Of a stretch of 64,000 bases of DNA, positions 46,617 to 56,910 are shown piece after piece (the first letter of the stretch is position 1; each line of letters begins with the position of its first letter). The notes under the pieces were generated by a model. That model ran no database searches. It had not been told where the DNA came from and saw only the letters and a program-made list of their open reading frames with translations. The stretch comes from Rhodospirillaceae bacterium. Lineage in GTDB: Bacteria > Pseudomonadota > Alphaproteobacteria > Bin65. Where the stretch lies: assembly GCA_028819475.1 (NCBI GenBank), contig JAPPLJ010000030.1, forward strand, positions 62,001 to 126,000. Reading direction: 5' to 3'. Both the position numbers and the translations under genes were made by a program.

Positions 46617-47399
46617 TCAGCCGGCATCGCTGGTGACGTGGGAATGGAATGTGCCGCCCGCCAGATGTCCGGCGAGGCAGGCCGAAAGATCGAAGTCCGG
46701 GTCGGCGGCGACGCCGGCAGCGGCAGCTTCACCGAGCGTATCGCGGGCGGCAAGCGCGCTGAGGAAGGCGAAGTCGCCGTGCGTCGCCATGACCACGTCG
46801 ACCTTGCTTTCCGGCCGGCGCACCAGCACGCGCTGCCCGCCCTCCTGCTTTCCGGGCGGCCCGGGATCCGGCCCCGAATCCGGTAGCGCCTCGGCGCCCC
46901 ACAGGTCCCAGACCGGCCAGTCCGATTCGATCAGGCGTACCGTCGGATGCAGCCCGAGGCGCAATCCGGCATAGCGTTCCGGCGCCAGTCCGGCGAGCTG
47001 TCCGGCGTTCAGCATTTTGGCATCGGCCTCGAAATAGGCCTCGTTCACCGCCCACTCGACCCGCGCGAGATCGGGCAGGAAGGGCAGTTCCTCGACCGCC
47101 GGCGCAAAGCCGGCCAGGAAGGCCGCGAAGTCGCCGCCATAGGCGAACAGCTGGGGCCGTTGCGGCGGGTATTCCGCGATAAACCGCCGGGCCAGCACGG
47201 TGAATTTCTCATCGCCGACCAGATTGCGGACGGTCGGGAACGCGGCCTCGAGCACGCCGGCCAGCGACCGGTAGATATTGTTCCGGTAAATGCCGAAGCG
47301 ATGGCCGTTCTGCATGCCGCCGGCGGAAAGGGCCGCCACCGCCTCGCCGTCGCGGCCGATCGTTGCGGCGCGGAAGGCGGCTTGCAGGTCAGGCAACAT
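46617..47399 (-). CDS. DUF2063 (HvfC/BufC-type) MNIO partner protein
   Basis: A protein of 260 residues starting [15 protein letters not shown], with the conserved [20 protein letters not shown] and [23 protein letters not shown]2063 proteins bind the precursor peptide and deliver it to the neighbouring DUF692 oxygenase in ribosomal-peptide pathways. ATG 47399 overlaps the end of the MNIO gene by 11 bp, so coupling to it is expected. The frame is intact although the MNIO gene is interrupted. Confidence 0.92.
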   Translation of the reverse strand: MLPDLQAAFRAATIGRDGEAVAALSAGGMQNGHRFGIYRNNIYRSLAGVLEAAFPTVRNLVGDEKFTVLARRFIAEYPPQRPQLFAYGGDFAAFLAGFAPAVEELPFLPDLARVEWAVNEAYFEADAKMLNAGQLAGLAPERYAGLRLGLHPTVRLIESDWPVWDLWGAEALPDSGPDPGPPGKQEGGQRVLVRRPESKVDVVMATHGDFAFLSALAARDTLGEAAAAGVAADPDFDLSACLAGHLAGGTFHSHVTSDAG

Positions 47400-48324
47400 C
47401 GTCCAGAATCCGGGGCTCGGGCCCAAGCCTGTCCAGCGCCGCCTGCGCCCGCGCCGCTTCGCCGAGCAGGGTGTCGAGCGGCGGCAGGTCCAGATCCCAT
47501 TCCATGAGAACCGGTTTCGGCCCGACCCGCGCGAGCGCGGTATCCAGCAGGTCCCAGACCGCCTCTTTCACGGTCGATCCGTGATCGTCGATCAGCACCG
47601 GCCGGCCGTCCCACTCCGTATCGGCGTGGCCGGCGATATGGATTTAGCCGACCAGCTCGCCGGGAATCGCATCGATAAAGTTCAGCGCGTCGTAGCCGTG
47701 GTTGAAGGCGCTGACATGGATGTTGTTGACGTCCAGCAGCAGGCCGCAGCCGCTGCGCTTCGCCGCTTCGACGCAGAATTCCCATTCCGGGATCGCCGAT
47801 TCGGCGAAGGTGACGTAGGAGGACGGATTTTCGATCAGGATGGTCCGGCCGAGTGCGTCCTGCGCCTGGCCGATGTTGCGCACCAGGGTGTCCAGCGCCT
47901 CTTCGGTATAGGGCAGCGGCAGCAGGTCGTTCAGATAGTCGCCGCCGGTCGTGCTCCAGGAGACATGCTCGGAAACCAGGCCGGGCTCGAACCGGTCGAA
48001 CAGGGACCGCAAAAGCGCAAGATGGGCGGTATCAAGCCCTTCGGCACTGCCGAGCGACAGGCCGACGCCGTGGCAGCTCAGGGGATAGTCCCGGCGGATC
48101 GCCTCGAGCGTCGCCAGCCGCGGACCGCCCGGGCACAGATAGTTTTCCGAATGAACCTCGATCCATGCGGTCGCCGGCCGGCCGTTCAGGAAGTCGCCGT
48201 AATGGGTATGGCGCAGGCCGATGCCGGCGGCGGCGGGGACCGGATCGCGCGCGAAAGCGTCAGCCAGCCCGGTCCCGTGTTCGATGGCCCCGTGTTCGAT
48301 GGCCATGCCGTCCCCTGCCGCCAT
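47389..48324 (-). pseudogene. DUF692 multinuclear iron oxygenase (MNIO), interrupted by an in-frame stop
   Basis: The frame encodes the DUF692 barrel: [57 protein letters not shown]. At codon 227 (47646-47644) a TAA stands where the family usually has an amino acid before IHIAGH. After it the same frame continues with [20 protein letters not shown] and [14 protein letters not shown] to the normal end at 47389. The part after the stop holds conserved metal-site residues, so the 226-residue product should be inactive. A single base change or a sequencing error explains it. Intact, it would modify cysteines of the DUF2282 peptide. Confidence 0.9.
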
Positions 48325-48444
48325 TCGCTACCGCCATTCGCTGCCGCCGTCGGCCCTTTATATCTGGACGCCCGCGCACAACTGGCAAGGCGTTTTCCTT
48401 CGTCCGGAGACGATAGAGGCGCATGATGCGCAGGCGAAAATAAA

Positions 48445-48469
48445 GGCGGCGCGGCCGGGCCGCGCCGCC
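48445..48469 (-). terminator. Intrinsic terminator after the DUF2282 precursor gene
   Basis: On the minus strand GGCGGCGCGG and CCGCGCCGCC form a 10-bp stem with a 5-nt loop, followed by TTTATTTT. It starts 18 bp after the precursor stop. Partial read-through would give more precursor than enzyme transcript, the usual need in such clusters. Confidence 0.75.
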
Positions 48470-48487
48470 CCTTCGAACTTTCCGGCG

Positions 48488-48781
48488 TCAGCTGGACTTC
48501 TTCTTCGGGTTCATACCCTTGAAGGGCTTCGTCTGGCCGCCCATCTCGGTGCAGGCCGTTGCCGAGGCGACGCCTTTCCAGTCGTCACCGCTGTAGTCGA
48601 CCTTGGACTGGCCGGCGCAGCTGTGCGTGCCCGCGGCGTTGCCGCAATCGTTCTGGCCGGCCTTGGCGATGCCGTAGCACTTCGTCTTGGCGGCCATGGC
48701 CGGGGTCGCGGCGGTCACGGCGGCCAGGGAAAGGGCGCCGGCAACGGCCGCGGCAACGGTCAATGCGTTGACTGTTTTCAT
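48488..48781 (-). CDS. DUF2282 bufferin-type precursor peptide
   Basis: A protein of 97 residues. A signal peptide (about 1-30, ending ATPAMA) is followed by a core with four cysteines at 35, 46, 55 and 77 in [33 protein letters not shown] and ATACTEMGG. This matches the DUF2282 bufferin family, whose cysteines are modified by a DUF692 enzyme with DUF2063 help and which then bind copper in the periplasm. ATG 48781 follows a GGAGG site. Whether modification still occurs is doubtful because of the MNIO stop. Confidence 0.92.
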   Translation of the reverse strand: MKTVNALTVAAAVAGALSLAAVTAATPAMAAKTKCYGIAKAGQNDCGNAAGTHSCAGQSKVDYSGDDWKGVASATACTEMGGQTKPFKGMNPKKKSS

Positions 48782-49017
48782 GATGGAATCCTCCGGAATG
48801 TCGGTTCTCGGTGAGTGGCGAAAAAGCCATACAAACCTACGCATGGGCCCCGGCGAATCCAATCGCTTTCGTTCACGAAGGCGTGCAAAATCCGTTAGCT
48901 GCAGCGGCGTTGAACGGAGCGCCGCGGCACGGTCTTGACCGGCCGGGGGGCCGCGGTCACATTCCTGCGCCATCGGCCCGACAGACTGTTCACAGATTAT
49001 TCAGGGAGGCGCCGGCT

Positions 49018-49773
49018 GTGGCGAACCTTTCGACAAATCCCCGGAGCGAAACGATCCGGCAGGCGCGCCGGGACCTTTCCGCCGCCTTGCGCATGGCGGA
49101 CCGGCTCGGCTTCGGCGAAGGCGTCTGCAACCATTTCAGTTTCGCCGTTCCCGGCTCCGACGGCCTGTTCCTGATCAATCCCCGGCGCCTGCACTGGTCG
49201 GAAGTCACCGCGTCCAGCCTGCTGCTCGTGGACGACGACGGCGCCCTGGTCGAAGGCGACGAGCCGCCGGAAGCCAGCGCCTTCTATATCCACTGGCGCC
49301 TGCACAAGGCGGCGCCGCAGGCGAAATGCGTTCTGCACACCCACATGCCCCATGCGACGGCATTGACCATGCTGGAAGATCCCACGCTGCTGCCACTCAG
49401 CCAGACTTCGCTCATGTTCCACAACGATGTCAGCTACGACGACGCCTATAACGGTCTCGCCGGGTACCGTGAGGAGGGCGACCGCATTGCGGCGGCGCTG
49501 GGCAACCGCTCCACCCTGTTTCTCGCCAACCACGGCGTCATCGTGACCGGCGGGACCGTGCCGCTTGCCTGGAACCGGCTCTACTACCTGGAACGCGCGG
49601 CGATGCACCAGGTCATGGCGCTGTCGACCGGCAAACCGCTGCGGCCGGTGCCGGAGGACGTTGCCGAACTGACCGCGCAACAGATCGCGGAAGACGAGGC
49701 CGACATGGCGGAGAACCACTTCCGTTCGGTGCATCGGATTCTGGAACGGGAGTGCCCGGAATACCGCCACTGA
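49018..49773 (+). CDS. Class II aldolase/adducin family protein
   Basis: A protein of 251 residues with DRLGFGEGVCNHFSFAVPG, WSEVTASSLLLVDDDG, zinc ligands in LHTHMPHATALTML, and FLANHGVIVTGG. This is the aldolase II/adducin type that in bacteria is often an aldolase, epimerase or decarboxylase-like enzyme of unknown substrate. It differs from the FucA-like protein at 14516. GTG 49018 follows AGGGAGG with an 8-bp spacing; the longer frame upstream is rejected. Confidence 0.9.
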   Translation: MANLSTNPRSETIRQARRDLSAALRMADRLGFGEGVCNHFSFAVPGSDGLFLINPRRLHWSEVTASSLLLVDDDGALVEGDEPPEASAFYIHWRLHKAAPQAKCVLHTHMPHATALTMLEDPTLLPLSQTSLMFHNDVSYDDAYNGLAGYREEGDRIAAALGNRSTLFLANHGVIVTGGTVPLAWNRLYYLERAAMHQVMALSTGKPLRPVPEDVAELTAQQIAEDEADMAENHFRSVHRILERECPEYRH

Positions 49774-49794
49774 TGCGCTGCCTGCGACAGCGTC

Positions 49795-50160
49795 ATGAGT
49801 GCCGCTGCAAAATCGGGAAAGAAGCGATCCGCCCGCCCCGCCGGGAAGAAGCGGCCCCCGCCGAAGGCCGCCCGCCCGCGGGCACGCAAATCCCGGGCGC
49901 GCGAGCCCCGGACGCGCCTGACCGGAGTGCGCGCCGCCTTCTCCATCGCCCTGTCGCTGTTCGCCCTTCCCATGGCCGTCGCCGGCCTGATGGTTCCGCT
50001 GCCGGCCGGGCTGGCTGCCGTGCTCATGGCCGGGATCGCGCTGGTCGCCGGGCGCGGCCGGAAATGGCCGGTCCGGATCGCGCTGGCGGCCCTCGTTCTC
50101 GGCGTTTGCGGCCTGATCGGCGGACTGGTGATCGGCCTGACCGTGACCGCGCCCGCATGA
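49795..50160 (+). CDS. Small basic membrane protein of unknown function
   Basis: A protein of 121 residues. The first ~42 are almost entirely Lys, Arg, Ala and Pro (KKRPPPKAARPRARKSRARE), followed by three hydrophobic stretches (FSIALSLFALPMAVAGLMVP, GLAAVLMAGIALVAG, IALAALVLGVCGLIGGLVIG). I do not recognise a family. It lies between an aldolase-like gene (21 bp) and a NUDIX gene on the same strand. The composition suggests a cytoplasmic basic tail and a membrane body. A real but unassigned gene is likely. Confidence 0.6.
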   Translation: MSAAAKSGKKRSARPAGKKRPPPKAARPRARKSRAREPRTRLTGVRAAFSIALSLFALPMAVAGLMVPLPAGLAAVLMAGIALVAGRGRKWPVRIALAALVLGVCGLIGGLVIGLTVTAPA

Positions 50161-50194
50161 GCGGGCGACAGGCCGGCAGCCCTGCGCGCCGCGC

Positions 50195-51058
50195 ATGAGC
50201 TTCCTGGACCGGGTTCGCGAAATCAACCGGCACGATCCGGCGGCCTTTGCGCCGTTTGCCGTCGATGGCCGGCGCCTCGGCGCGGTGCGCAACGACCGGA
50301 TCGAGGCATTGCTCGCCGCCACCGCCGCCATCGTCCGGGCCGGCGACGGCAGCCTGACCTTTGCGGACGGTCTGGCTGCAGGCGGGCCGGGGGCGGTCGC
50401 GGCGCGAAACGAGGCCATGGCCGGGGCCGCGGCGCGCCTGTCGGAGGCCGGAGCCATCGCGCGGCTGCGCGGCGAGCTTTATCCGGCGGCGCGCCGGTTC
50501 GGCGAAACGCCCGCATTCGTCGTCGACCGGGCCGCCGTGCCCTTTCTCGGGCTGCGCGCCTGGGGCGTTCACCTCAACGGCTACACCCGGCGCGACGGCG
50601 CGCTGCACATGTGGATCGGGCGGCGCGCCCGGGACAAGCCGACCTATCCGGGCCGGCTCGACAATATGGTGGCCGGCGGCCAGCCCGCCGGGCTCGGCCT
50701 CATGGAAAACCTGGTCAAGGAATGCGCCGAGGAAGCGGACATTCCCGAAGCCCTGGCGCGGCGGGCCCGGCCGGTTGGCGCGATAACCTATGTCCAGCAG
50801 GCGCCGGAAGGCCTCAAGCCCGACGTGCAATTCTGTTTCGACCTGGAGTTGCCGCCGGACTTCGTGCCCCGCAACACCGACGGCGAGATCGAGAGTTTCG
50901 CCCTCTGGCCGATCGAACGGGTCGCCGGGATCGTCGCCGAAACCCGGGAATTCAAGGACAACTGCAACCTGGTCATCATCGACTTCCTGATCCGCCACGG
51001 CCTGATCCCGCCCGACGACCCGGACTATGTCGCCCTGGTCAGCGGGCTCCGTCCCTGA
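50195..51058 (+). CDS. NUDIX hydrolase with DUF4743 N-terminal domain
   Basis: A protein of 287 residues. An N-terminal DUF4743-type region precedes the NUDIX box GGQPAGLGLMENLVKECAEE (about 168-187), and NGYTRRDGALHMWIGRRA lies just before it. This Tnr3-like architecture occurs with thiamine-diphosphate-related NUDIX enzymes that remove damaged forms of the cofactor; that is family inference. It converges on hpnE with a palindromic repeat between. Confidence 0.9.
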   Translation: MSFLDRVREINRHDPAAFAPFAVDGRRLGAVRNDRIEALLAATAAIVRAGDGSLTFADGLAAGGPGAVAARNEAMAGAAARLSEAGAIARLRGELYPAARRFGETPAFVVDRAAVPFLGLRAWGVHLNGYTRRDGALHMWIGRRARDKPTYPGRLDNMVAGGQPAGLGLMENLVKECAEEADIPEALARRARPVGAITYVQQAPEGLKPDVQFCFDLELPPDFVPRNTDGEIESFALWPIERVAGIVAETREFKDNCNLVIIDFLIRHGLIPPDDPDYVALVSGLRP

Positions 51059-51067
51059 GGGGCGGCC

Positions 51068-51274
51068 GGATTCCTCTGTGAAGAGGCACCGAACGAATCC
51101 CCCTCCCCTTGGGGGAGGGGCTAGGGGAGGGGTCGCCTGCCGCCGCGCCGATGTCGGAACCCCGCACCGCGACAGAGGCCGCATACCCCTCCCCCTGACC
51201 CCCTCGCCCAAGGGGAGGGGGGACGCGTCGTTCTGCCTGTCGGATCCGGCTTGCGACTTTTCACAGAGAAATCC
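51068..51274. repeat. Nested palindromic repeat, family B, copy 1
   Basis: The outer arms GGATTCCTCTGTGAA (51068-51082) and TTCACAGAGAAATCC (51260-51274) match at 14 of 15 positions. Inside are C-rich/G-rich arms (51100-51132 and 51187-51222). The last ~67 bp align with 59477-59543. It fills the gap between two convergent genes and may form a large hairpin in both transcripts. Confidence 0.85.
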
Positions 51275-51305
51275 TCCCGGGAGATACCGGAATTGGCCGA
51301 ACCGC

Positions 51306-52610
51306 CTATCCCGCTGCCCGCGGGCGGCCGATGGCATTTGCGGCAGTCTCGCCCGACCGGATCGCGCCTTCGATGGTGGCCGGCAGGCCGGTGTCGGTCC
51401 AGTCGCCGGCGAGATACAGGTTGCGCCAGCGGGTCGTTGCGCCCGGCCGCAGCCGGTCCTGGGCCGGCGTCTGGGCGATGGTGGCGCGCTTTTCGGTAAT
51501 GACCCGGCAGGGCGGCACGGGACCGGACGGCATGGGGCCTGCCGCGCCGGTCGCCCGGCGGATTTCGTCCCACACCGTGGCGGCGAGACGGTCGTGGGGC
51601 AGGGCGGCCTCGGCGACCCCGGCGCTGATGGTGACGGAGAGCACGTCGCCGCGCAGGAACAGCCATTGCGCCGTTCCGCCGATCAGCCCCAGCAGCGGCA
51701 GCCCGCCGGGCAACGCAACCCCCTCCCCGACGACGTAATGCAGGTTCACGATCGGCCGGTATTCCGCCGGCGTCGCGACCTCCGGGAACAGGGCGGCGCA
51801 GGCGGCGGGCGGCACGGCGCTCACGACGGGTTCGCCCGACGCGACCGCGACCGTCTCCCCGCCGGCGTTCAGCGCGGACACCGTGGCATCGCCGAAGGAG
51901 ACCGAACGGATGCGGACGCCGGGCCGGAACCGGCCGCCGCGGGCTTCCAGCCATGTCACGGCCGGATCGGCGAAGCTTTCGGACAGGCCGGTGCGCGCGA
52001 TGCAGGGGCGGAACGCAGCCTCGCCGCGAAACAGGATCTCCGCCATCACCGGCCAGAGCAGCCGGGCCGCGCCGGCGGCAGCCTCGGTGTTGAGCACGGC
52101 GACCGCCATCGGCTCCCAGAACCGTTCGTAGAGGCGGCGGCGCGCCGAGCCCGGCGGCCCGTCGAACAGCTCGGCGACCGTGCGGTCCCTGGCCCGCCGC
52201 AGCTTCAGGGCGGCGGCATAGTCCGCAAGTCCGGTGTCCGGCACGCGACGGCCGGGCGCGCAGACCCACCAAGGCAGCGGCCCGCGGTTCGGCCGCAGGG
52301 TCCAGCGCGCCCCCGATCCGAGATCGACAAAGGGAATGCGCGCGGGCGCAACCTCGATCAGGGGGTCCGGCGCCCCGGTATCGCGCAGCAGCCCCATGGC
52401 CGACCGGTTGCCGGACAGCAGCAGGTGGTTGCCGTTGTCGATCGTGCGGTCGAGCGCGGAATCGTGGAACGAGCGGCAGCGCCCGCCCGGCTGGCCGGCC
52501 GCTTCGAACACGGTGACGGACCAGCCCAGCCCGGCGAGCCGCACCGCGGCGGACAGGCCGGCGAGGCCGGCGCCGATCACCCAGGCCCGGGAGGCGGTAT
52601 CGGACGTCAT
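51306..52610 (-). CDS. hpnE: Hydroxysqualene dehydroxylase
   Basis: A protein of 434 residues of the amine-oxidase-like FAD family. The N-terminus AWVIGAGLAGLSAAVRLAGL and EAAGQPGGRCRSF bind FAD, and the C-terminal YLAGDWTDTGLPATIEGAIR completes the site. It follows hpnC and hpnD, so it performs the last step of the three-enzyme route to squalene: reduction of hydroxysqualene. ATG 52610 lies 5 bp after the hpnD stop. Confidence 0.94.
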   Translation of the reverse strand: MTSDTASRAWVIGAGLAGLSAAVRLAGLGWSVTVFEAAGQPGGRCRSFHDSALDRTIDNGNHLLLSGNRSAMGLLRDTGAPDPLIEVAPARIPFVDLGSGARWTLRPNRGPLPWWVCAPGRRVPDTGLADYAAALKLRRARDRTVAELFDGPPGSARRRLYERFWEPMAVAVLNTEAAAGAARLLWPVMAEILFRGEAAFRPCIARTGLSESFADPAVTWLEARGGRFRPGVRIRSVSFGDATVSALNAGGETVAVASGEPVVSAVPPAACAALFPEVATPAEYRPIVNLHYVVGEGVALPGGLPLLGLIGGTAQWLFLRGDVLSVTISAGVAEAALPHDRLAATVWDEIRRATGAAGPMPSGPVPPCRVITEKRATIAQTPAQDRLRPGATTRWRNLYLAGDWTDTGLPATIEGAIRSGETAANAIGRPRAAG

Positions 52611-52615
52611 CCGGC

Positions 52616-53563
52616 TCAGATCAGCCCGTAGCGCACGGCGATCCAGAGTTTGCGCGGCCGGGACAGCGATACCGGCTCGGCATAGCGCTGCCAGCCGCGC
52701 CGCTCCAGCGCGGCGAGAATTGCGCGGTAGCCCATCATCATCATCCGCGCCGGCCGCATCGGACCGCGCCGGCTTCGGCGCATGTGTTGCAGCGCCATCC
52801 GGTAGTGCTGCTTGGCCATGCGCGCGACCTCGGCGCAGATCGCCGGCAGGGCCGAATGGCCGAGCACCGTATAGGGATCGCGCGACTCCAGTCCCTGCGC
52901 GGCGATCAGTTCGGCGGGCAGGTAAAGCCGGCCGCGCCTTGCGTCTTCGTCCAGATCGCGCAGGATGTTTGTCAGCTGCAGGGCGCGGCCGAGATGATGG
53001 GCGACCCGGCGGCCCCGCTCCCCCTCGGCGCCGAACGCCCGGATCGAGAGCCGGCCGACCGCCGACGCCACCCGGTCGCAATAGGTGTCGAGCGTCGAAA
53101 GGCTCGGCCCGCGAATGTCCTCTATCGCGTCCATCTCCATGCCGTCGATGACGGCGAGAAAATCCTCCTTCTCGAGGCCGAACTGGCGCACCGGCCGCAC
53201 CAGCGCGCGCAGGGTCATGATCTGCGGATCGCCGCGATAGACCCGGTCGATCTCCCGGCGCCAGATTTGCAGCCGGCCGATCTTCTCCGCCGCCGGCGCG
53301 GCCGCGTCGGCGATGTCGTCGACCTCCCGGCAGAAGGCGTAGATCGCAAACATCGCGTTGCGCCGATCCTCCGGCAGGATTTTCATGGCGGCCAGAAAGG
53401 ACGTGCCCGACGCCTGGACGATCTCCTGGGCGTGGGTCAGCGCCTCGAAATCCGGCGGCGGCAGGCCGTCGGCGCCGTTATCCGGGCCGGACGGCGGCGG
53501 GCGATCGGGGCGGGCGGCGGTTGCGGTCACGGAACGGGGCTGTCGGCGCTGCGAAGCTTTCAC
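52616..53563 (-). CDS. hpnD: Presqualene diphosphate synthase
   Basis: A protein of 315 residues of the squalene/phytoene synthase fold. The first Asp-rich motif is CREVDDIAD and the second is [16 protein letters not shown] with LYLPAELI after it. In the HpnCDE route it joins two farnesyl diphosphates to presqualene diphosphate. The N-terminal ~38 residues are Pro- and Arg-rich, and a later start is possible. Confidence 0.94.
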   Translation of the reverse strand: MKASQRRQPRSVTATAARPDRPPPSGPDNGADGLPPPDFEALTHAQEIVQASGTSFLAAMKILPEDRRNAMFAIYAFCREVDDIADAAAPAAEKIGRLQIWRREIDRVYRGDPQIMTLRALVRPVRQFGLEKEDFLAVIDGMEMDAIEDIRGPSLSTLDTYCDRVASAVGRLSIRAFGAEGERGRRVAHHLGRALQLTNILRDLDEDARRGRLYLPAELIAAQGLESRDPYTVLGHSALPAICAEVARMAKQHYRMALQHMRRSRRGPMRPARMMMMGYRAILAALERRGWQRYAEPVSLSRPRKLWIAVRYGLI

Positions 53564-53625
53564 GGATTACCCGGCCGAGCCTATCGCCGGCACTCGCACG
53601 GCGTCACGCATTTTCGACGCCCCCT

Positions 53626-54501
53626 TCACGTCCCCGGCGTCGGCGCGCGCGGGCGCGTCATCCAGGCGCGGCCCAGTTCGCCGAGCACGCCGCGGCCGGC
53701 GGTGAGAGCGGCGCGGGGCTTCGACAGTTCGATGCGCGCCGCCACCGGATCGCCGGCGCGCAGGCGCTTCGACAGGGCGTGGGCCAGGGCGAGGATGGCG
53801 GCGCTCTCCCAGGCCAGGCGGCGGCTGCGCAGCGCCGGCATCAGGGGCCGGGCGTCGCGGAGCAGCGCGTCGACGCCGTCGAGGCAGCGGTCCTTCACCC
53901 GTTGCAGGCCGGGCGGCATGGCGGGCAGCGCCAGCTCCTCGACCGCCGCGCCCTCGGCCGCCATCCAGTCGCCGGGCAAGTAGACCCGGTCGAGGTTGCG
54001 GTAGTCGTCGGCGCAGTCCTGGAGGTGGTTGATGACCTGGAGCGCGTTGCACAGGGCGTCGGCGGCCGGCCAGGCGCTGTCCGGCCCGCCGTGCAGGTCG
54101 ATCAGAAACCGCCCGACCGGCGCCGCCGAGTGGCGGCAATAGCCCATCAGGTCGTCCCAATCGTCGTAGCGGGACTTCACCGCGTCCTGCTTGAAGGCGA
54201 CGATCAGATCCCGGCAATGGCGGATGACCTGGCCGGTCTCCGCCATTGTCTCGCGGACGCGGTGCGCCTTTTCGTAGGCCGGGTCGTCGGTCTCGCCGAG
54301 CAAGGCGCGGTCGAAGCCGTCCAGGCGGGCGACCTTGTCGTCGGGGTCGAGCACGGGATTGTCGGCAATGTCGTCGATCGCCCGGGCATAGGCGTAGAAG
54401 ACCGCCACCTTCGGGCGAAGCCGCCGGGGCAGCAGGAAAGAGCCGACGGGAAAGTTCTCGTCCCCGGCGCCCTTGCCCGATGGGGTCTCCGCCGTTGTCA
54501 T
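53626..54501 (-). CDS. hpnC: Hydroxysqualene synthase
   Basis: A protein of 291 residues, also of the squalene-synthase fold, with the aspartate motif [25 protein letters not shown], and the second motif [20 protein letters not shown], the D-x-x-D-x form found in HpnC. It converts presqualene diphosphate to hydroxysqualene. ATG 54501 is used; ATG 54516 adds five residues. It leads the hpnCDE operon for hopanoid and carotenoid precursors, diverging from queA. Confidence 0.93.
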   Translation of the reverse strand: MTTAETPSGKGAGDENFPVGSFLLPRRLRPKVAVFYAYARAIDDIADNPVLDPDDKVARLDGFDRALLGETDDPAYEKAHRVRETMAETGQVIRHCRDLIVAFKQDAVKSRYDDWDDLMGYCRHSAAPVGRFLIDLHGGPDSAWPAADALCNALQVINHLQDCADDYRNLDRVYLPGDWMAAEGAAVEELALPAMPPGLQRVKDRCLDGVDALLRDARPLMPALRSRRLAWESAAILALAHALSKRLRAGDPVAARIELSKPRAALTAGRGVLGELGRAWMTRPRAPTPGT

Positions 54502-54672
54502 AGGGTGCCTCGGCATGGCCCTGCCGACGGGCCGAACCCTTGGGGGAGCGGTCGCGCCGGGCGGAAAAAGCGACGATACGGCCCGCTACCACGTTCGCAG
54601 CCGCAAGCCAATTGCTGTAGGGAAACCGCTGGAACCCGGCCCAGGCCGAAACCCGCCGCCGACGGGAGCCCG

Positions 54673-55740
54673 ATGCGCGTCTACGACTTCGATTTTGCCC
54701 TGCCCAAAGACCGGATCGCCCAGGCGCCGGCGCGGCCGCGGGATTCGGCGCGGCTGCTCTGTGTGGGTGGCGGGGCCGGCGGCGGGCTGGCCGACCGCGC
54801 GGTGCGCGACCTGCCGGCCCTGCTGCGCCCCGACGACCTGCTGGTGATGAACGATACGAAGGTGATCCCGGCGCGGATTCGCGGCGTCCGGTCGGCGGCG
54901 CGCGGCGAGGCCCGGATCGAACTGACCCTGCACCGGCAGATGCCGGGCGAACGCGAGGCGGAGGCGCGCTGGCTGGCCTTCGCCCGGCCGGGCAGGCGGC
55001 TCAAGCCCGGCGATAGCGTGCGCTGCCCCGGCCTGCCCGACGCCACCGTTCTGGAAAAGCGGGCGGGCGGGGAAATCCTGCTCGCCTTCGAGGCCGGGGC
55101 GGCGGCGCTGCTGGAAACCCTCGACGCCGCCGGAGAAATGCCGCTGCCGCCCTATATCGCGCGGAGCGCGGCGTGCATGGACGACCGGGAGGATTACCAG
55201 ACGATCTATGCGCGCGCGCGCGGCGCTGTCGCCGCGCCGACGGCCGGCCTGCACTTTACCGAAGACCTGTTCGGGGCGCTGGACCGGCGCGGCGTCGACC
55301 GCGCTTTCGTCACCCTGCATGTCGGCGCCGGCACTTTCCTGCCGGTCAAGGCGGAGCGGGTGGCCGACCACCGGATGCACGCCGAGACCGGCACGGTCTC
55401 CGCCGAAACGGCGCAGCGGATCAACCGGGCGCGCGCCGCCGGCGGCCGGATCGTCGCCGTCGGCACGACCAGCCTGCGCCTGCTGGAAAGCTGCACCGAC
55501 GACAACGGCCGGGTTCGCCCGTTCGCCGGGGACACCGACATCTTCATCGTCCCCGGTTCGCCGATCCGCAGCGCCGATTTGCTGCTGACCAATTTCCATC
55601 TGCCCCGCTCGACCCTGTTCATGCTGGTCTGCGCCTTTGCCGGCACGGCGCAGATGAAGGCCGCCTACGCCCATGCCGTCGAGAACGGCTACCGTTTCTA
55701 CTCCTACGGCGACGCCTGCCTGCTGGAGCGCGCCCAGTGA
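54673..55740 (+). CDS. queA: S-adenosylmethionine:tRNA ribosyltransferase-isomerase
   Basis: A protein of 355 residues with [65 protein letters not shown] and [20 protein letters not shown]. It adds the ribosyl part of SAM to 7-aminomethyl-7-deazaguanine in tRNA, making epoxyqueuosine. ATG 54673 follows GGGAG. It is the first gene of queA-tgt-queF-queG. Confidence 0.97.
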   Translation: MRVYDFDFALPKDRIAQAPARPRDSARLLCVGGGAGGGLADRAVRDLPALLRPDDLLVMNDTKVIPARIRGVRSAARGEARIELTLHRQMPGEREAEARWLAFARPGRRLKPGDSVRCPGLPDATVLEKRAGGEILLAFEAGAAALLETLDAAGEMPLPPYIARSAACMDDREDYQTIYARARGAVAAPTAGLHFTEDLFGALDRRGVDRAFVTLHVGAGTFLPVKAERVADHRMHAETGTVSAETAQRINRARAAGGRIVAVGTTSLRLLESCTDDNGRVRPFAGDTDIFIVPGSPIRSADLLLTNFHLPRSTLFMLVCAFAGTAQMKAAYAHAVENGYRFYSYGDACLLERAQ

Positions 55741-55750
55741 GACCGGTGGC

Positions 55751-56878
55751 GTGACCGAATTCCGCTTCGATCTGCGGGAGACCGACGGCGCGGCCCGGCG
55801 CGGCCGGCTGCACACGGCCCACGGCACGGCGGAGACGCCGGCCTTCATGCCGGTCGGCACGGCGGGCACCGTCAAGGCCATGCTGCCGGCGCATGTCGCG
55901 GGCACCGGCGCGGAGATCGTGCTCGGCAACACCTATCACCTCATGCTCCGGCCGGGCGCGGCGCGGGTCAAGGCGCTGGGCGGCCTGCACCGCTTCATGG
56001 ACTGGCCCGGCCCGATCCTGACCGACAGCGGCGGCTTCCAGGTCATGTCGCTCGGCAGCCTGCGCACCCTTTCGGAGGAGGGCGTGATCTTCCGCTCCCA
56101 TATCGACGGCAGCGAACACGCGCTCACGCCCGAGCGCTCGACGGCGATCCAGGACGATCTGGACGCGACGGTCTCCATGGTCCTGGACGAGTGCACGCCC
56201 TGGCCGGTGGAAAAGGCCGCGGCGGCGGACTCGATGCGCCTGTCCATGCGCTGGGCGGAGCGAAGCCGCGCCGCCTTCCGCGCCCGGCCGGGCTACGGCC
56301 AGTTCGGCATCGTGCAGGGCAGCGTTTTCCCCGATTTGCGCGCCGAATCCGCGGCAGCGCTGGCCGACATCGGCTTCGAGGGCTACGCCGTCGGCGGCCT
56401 GGCGGTCGGCGAGGGCCAGCAGGCCATGTTCGAGACGCTTGACCTGACGGTGCCGGCCCTGCCGGGAGACCGGCCGCGCTACCTGATGGGCGTCGGCCGG
56501 CCGTCGGACATTGTCGGCGCGGTCGCCCGCGGCATCGACATGTTCGACTGCGTCCTGCCGACCCGGTCCGGCCGCACAGGCAAGGCCTTCGTGCCGGGCG
56601 GCGAACTGAATATCCGCAATGCGCGCCATGCCGGGGCGGACCGGCCGCTCGATCCGGATTGCCCCTGCCCGGCCTGCCGGCGCTTCAGCCGGGCCTATCT
56701 GCACCACCTGTTCAAGGCCGGCGAGATGCTCGGGCCGGTCCTGCTCACCTGGCACAATCTGCAACACTTCCAGGATCTGATGCGGGACATCCGGTCCGCG
56801 GTCGAGACCGGCAGTTTCGCGCTATACAGGCGGGAGCATGCCGCGGCCGAGGCGGCCTTCGATCCGCAGGCCGCCTGA
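55751..56878 (+). CDS. tgt: tRNA-guanine transglycosylase
   Basis: A protein of 375 residues. It shows [42 protein letters not shown] with an active-site Asp, [16 protein letters not shown] with the other, and the zinc site CPCPAC with HNLQHF. It exchanges guanine 34 for the queuine precursor. GTG 55751 is the only sensible start, 10 bp after queA. Confidence 0.97.
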   Translation: MTEFRFDLRETDGAARRGRLHTAHGTAETPAFMPVGTAGTVKAMLPAHVAGTGAEIVLGNTYHLMLRPGAARVKALGGLHRFMDWPGPILTDSGGFQVMSLGSLRTLSEEGVIFRSHIDGSEHALTPERSTAIQDDLDATVSMVLDECTPWPVEKAAAADSMRLSMRWAERSRAAFRARPGYGQFGIVQGSVFPDLRAESAAALADIGFEGYAVGGLAVGEGQQAMFETLDLTVPALPGDRPRYLMGVGRPSDIVGAVARGIDMFDCVLPTRSGRTGKAFVPGGELNIRNARHAGADRPLDPDCPCPACRRFSRAYLHHLFKAGEMLGPVLLTWHNLQHFQDLMRDIRSAVETGSFALYRREHAAAEAAFDPQAA

Positions 56879-56910
56879 GCGCCCGCCGCAGCACGCCCGA
56901 AAGGGAGACA

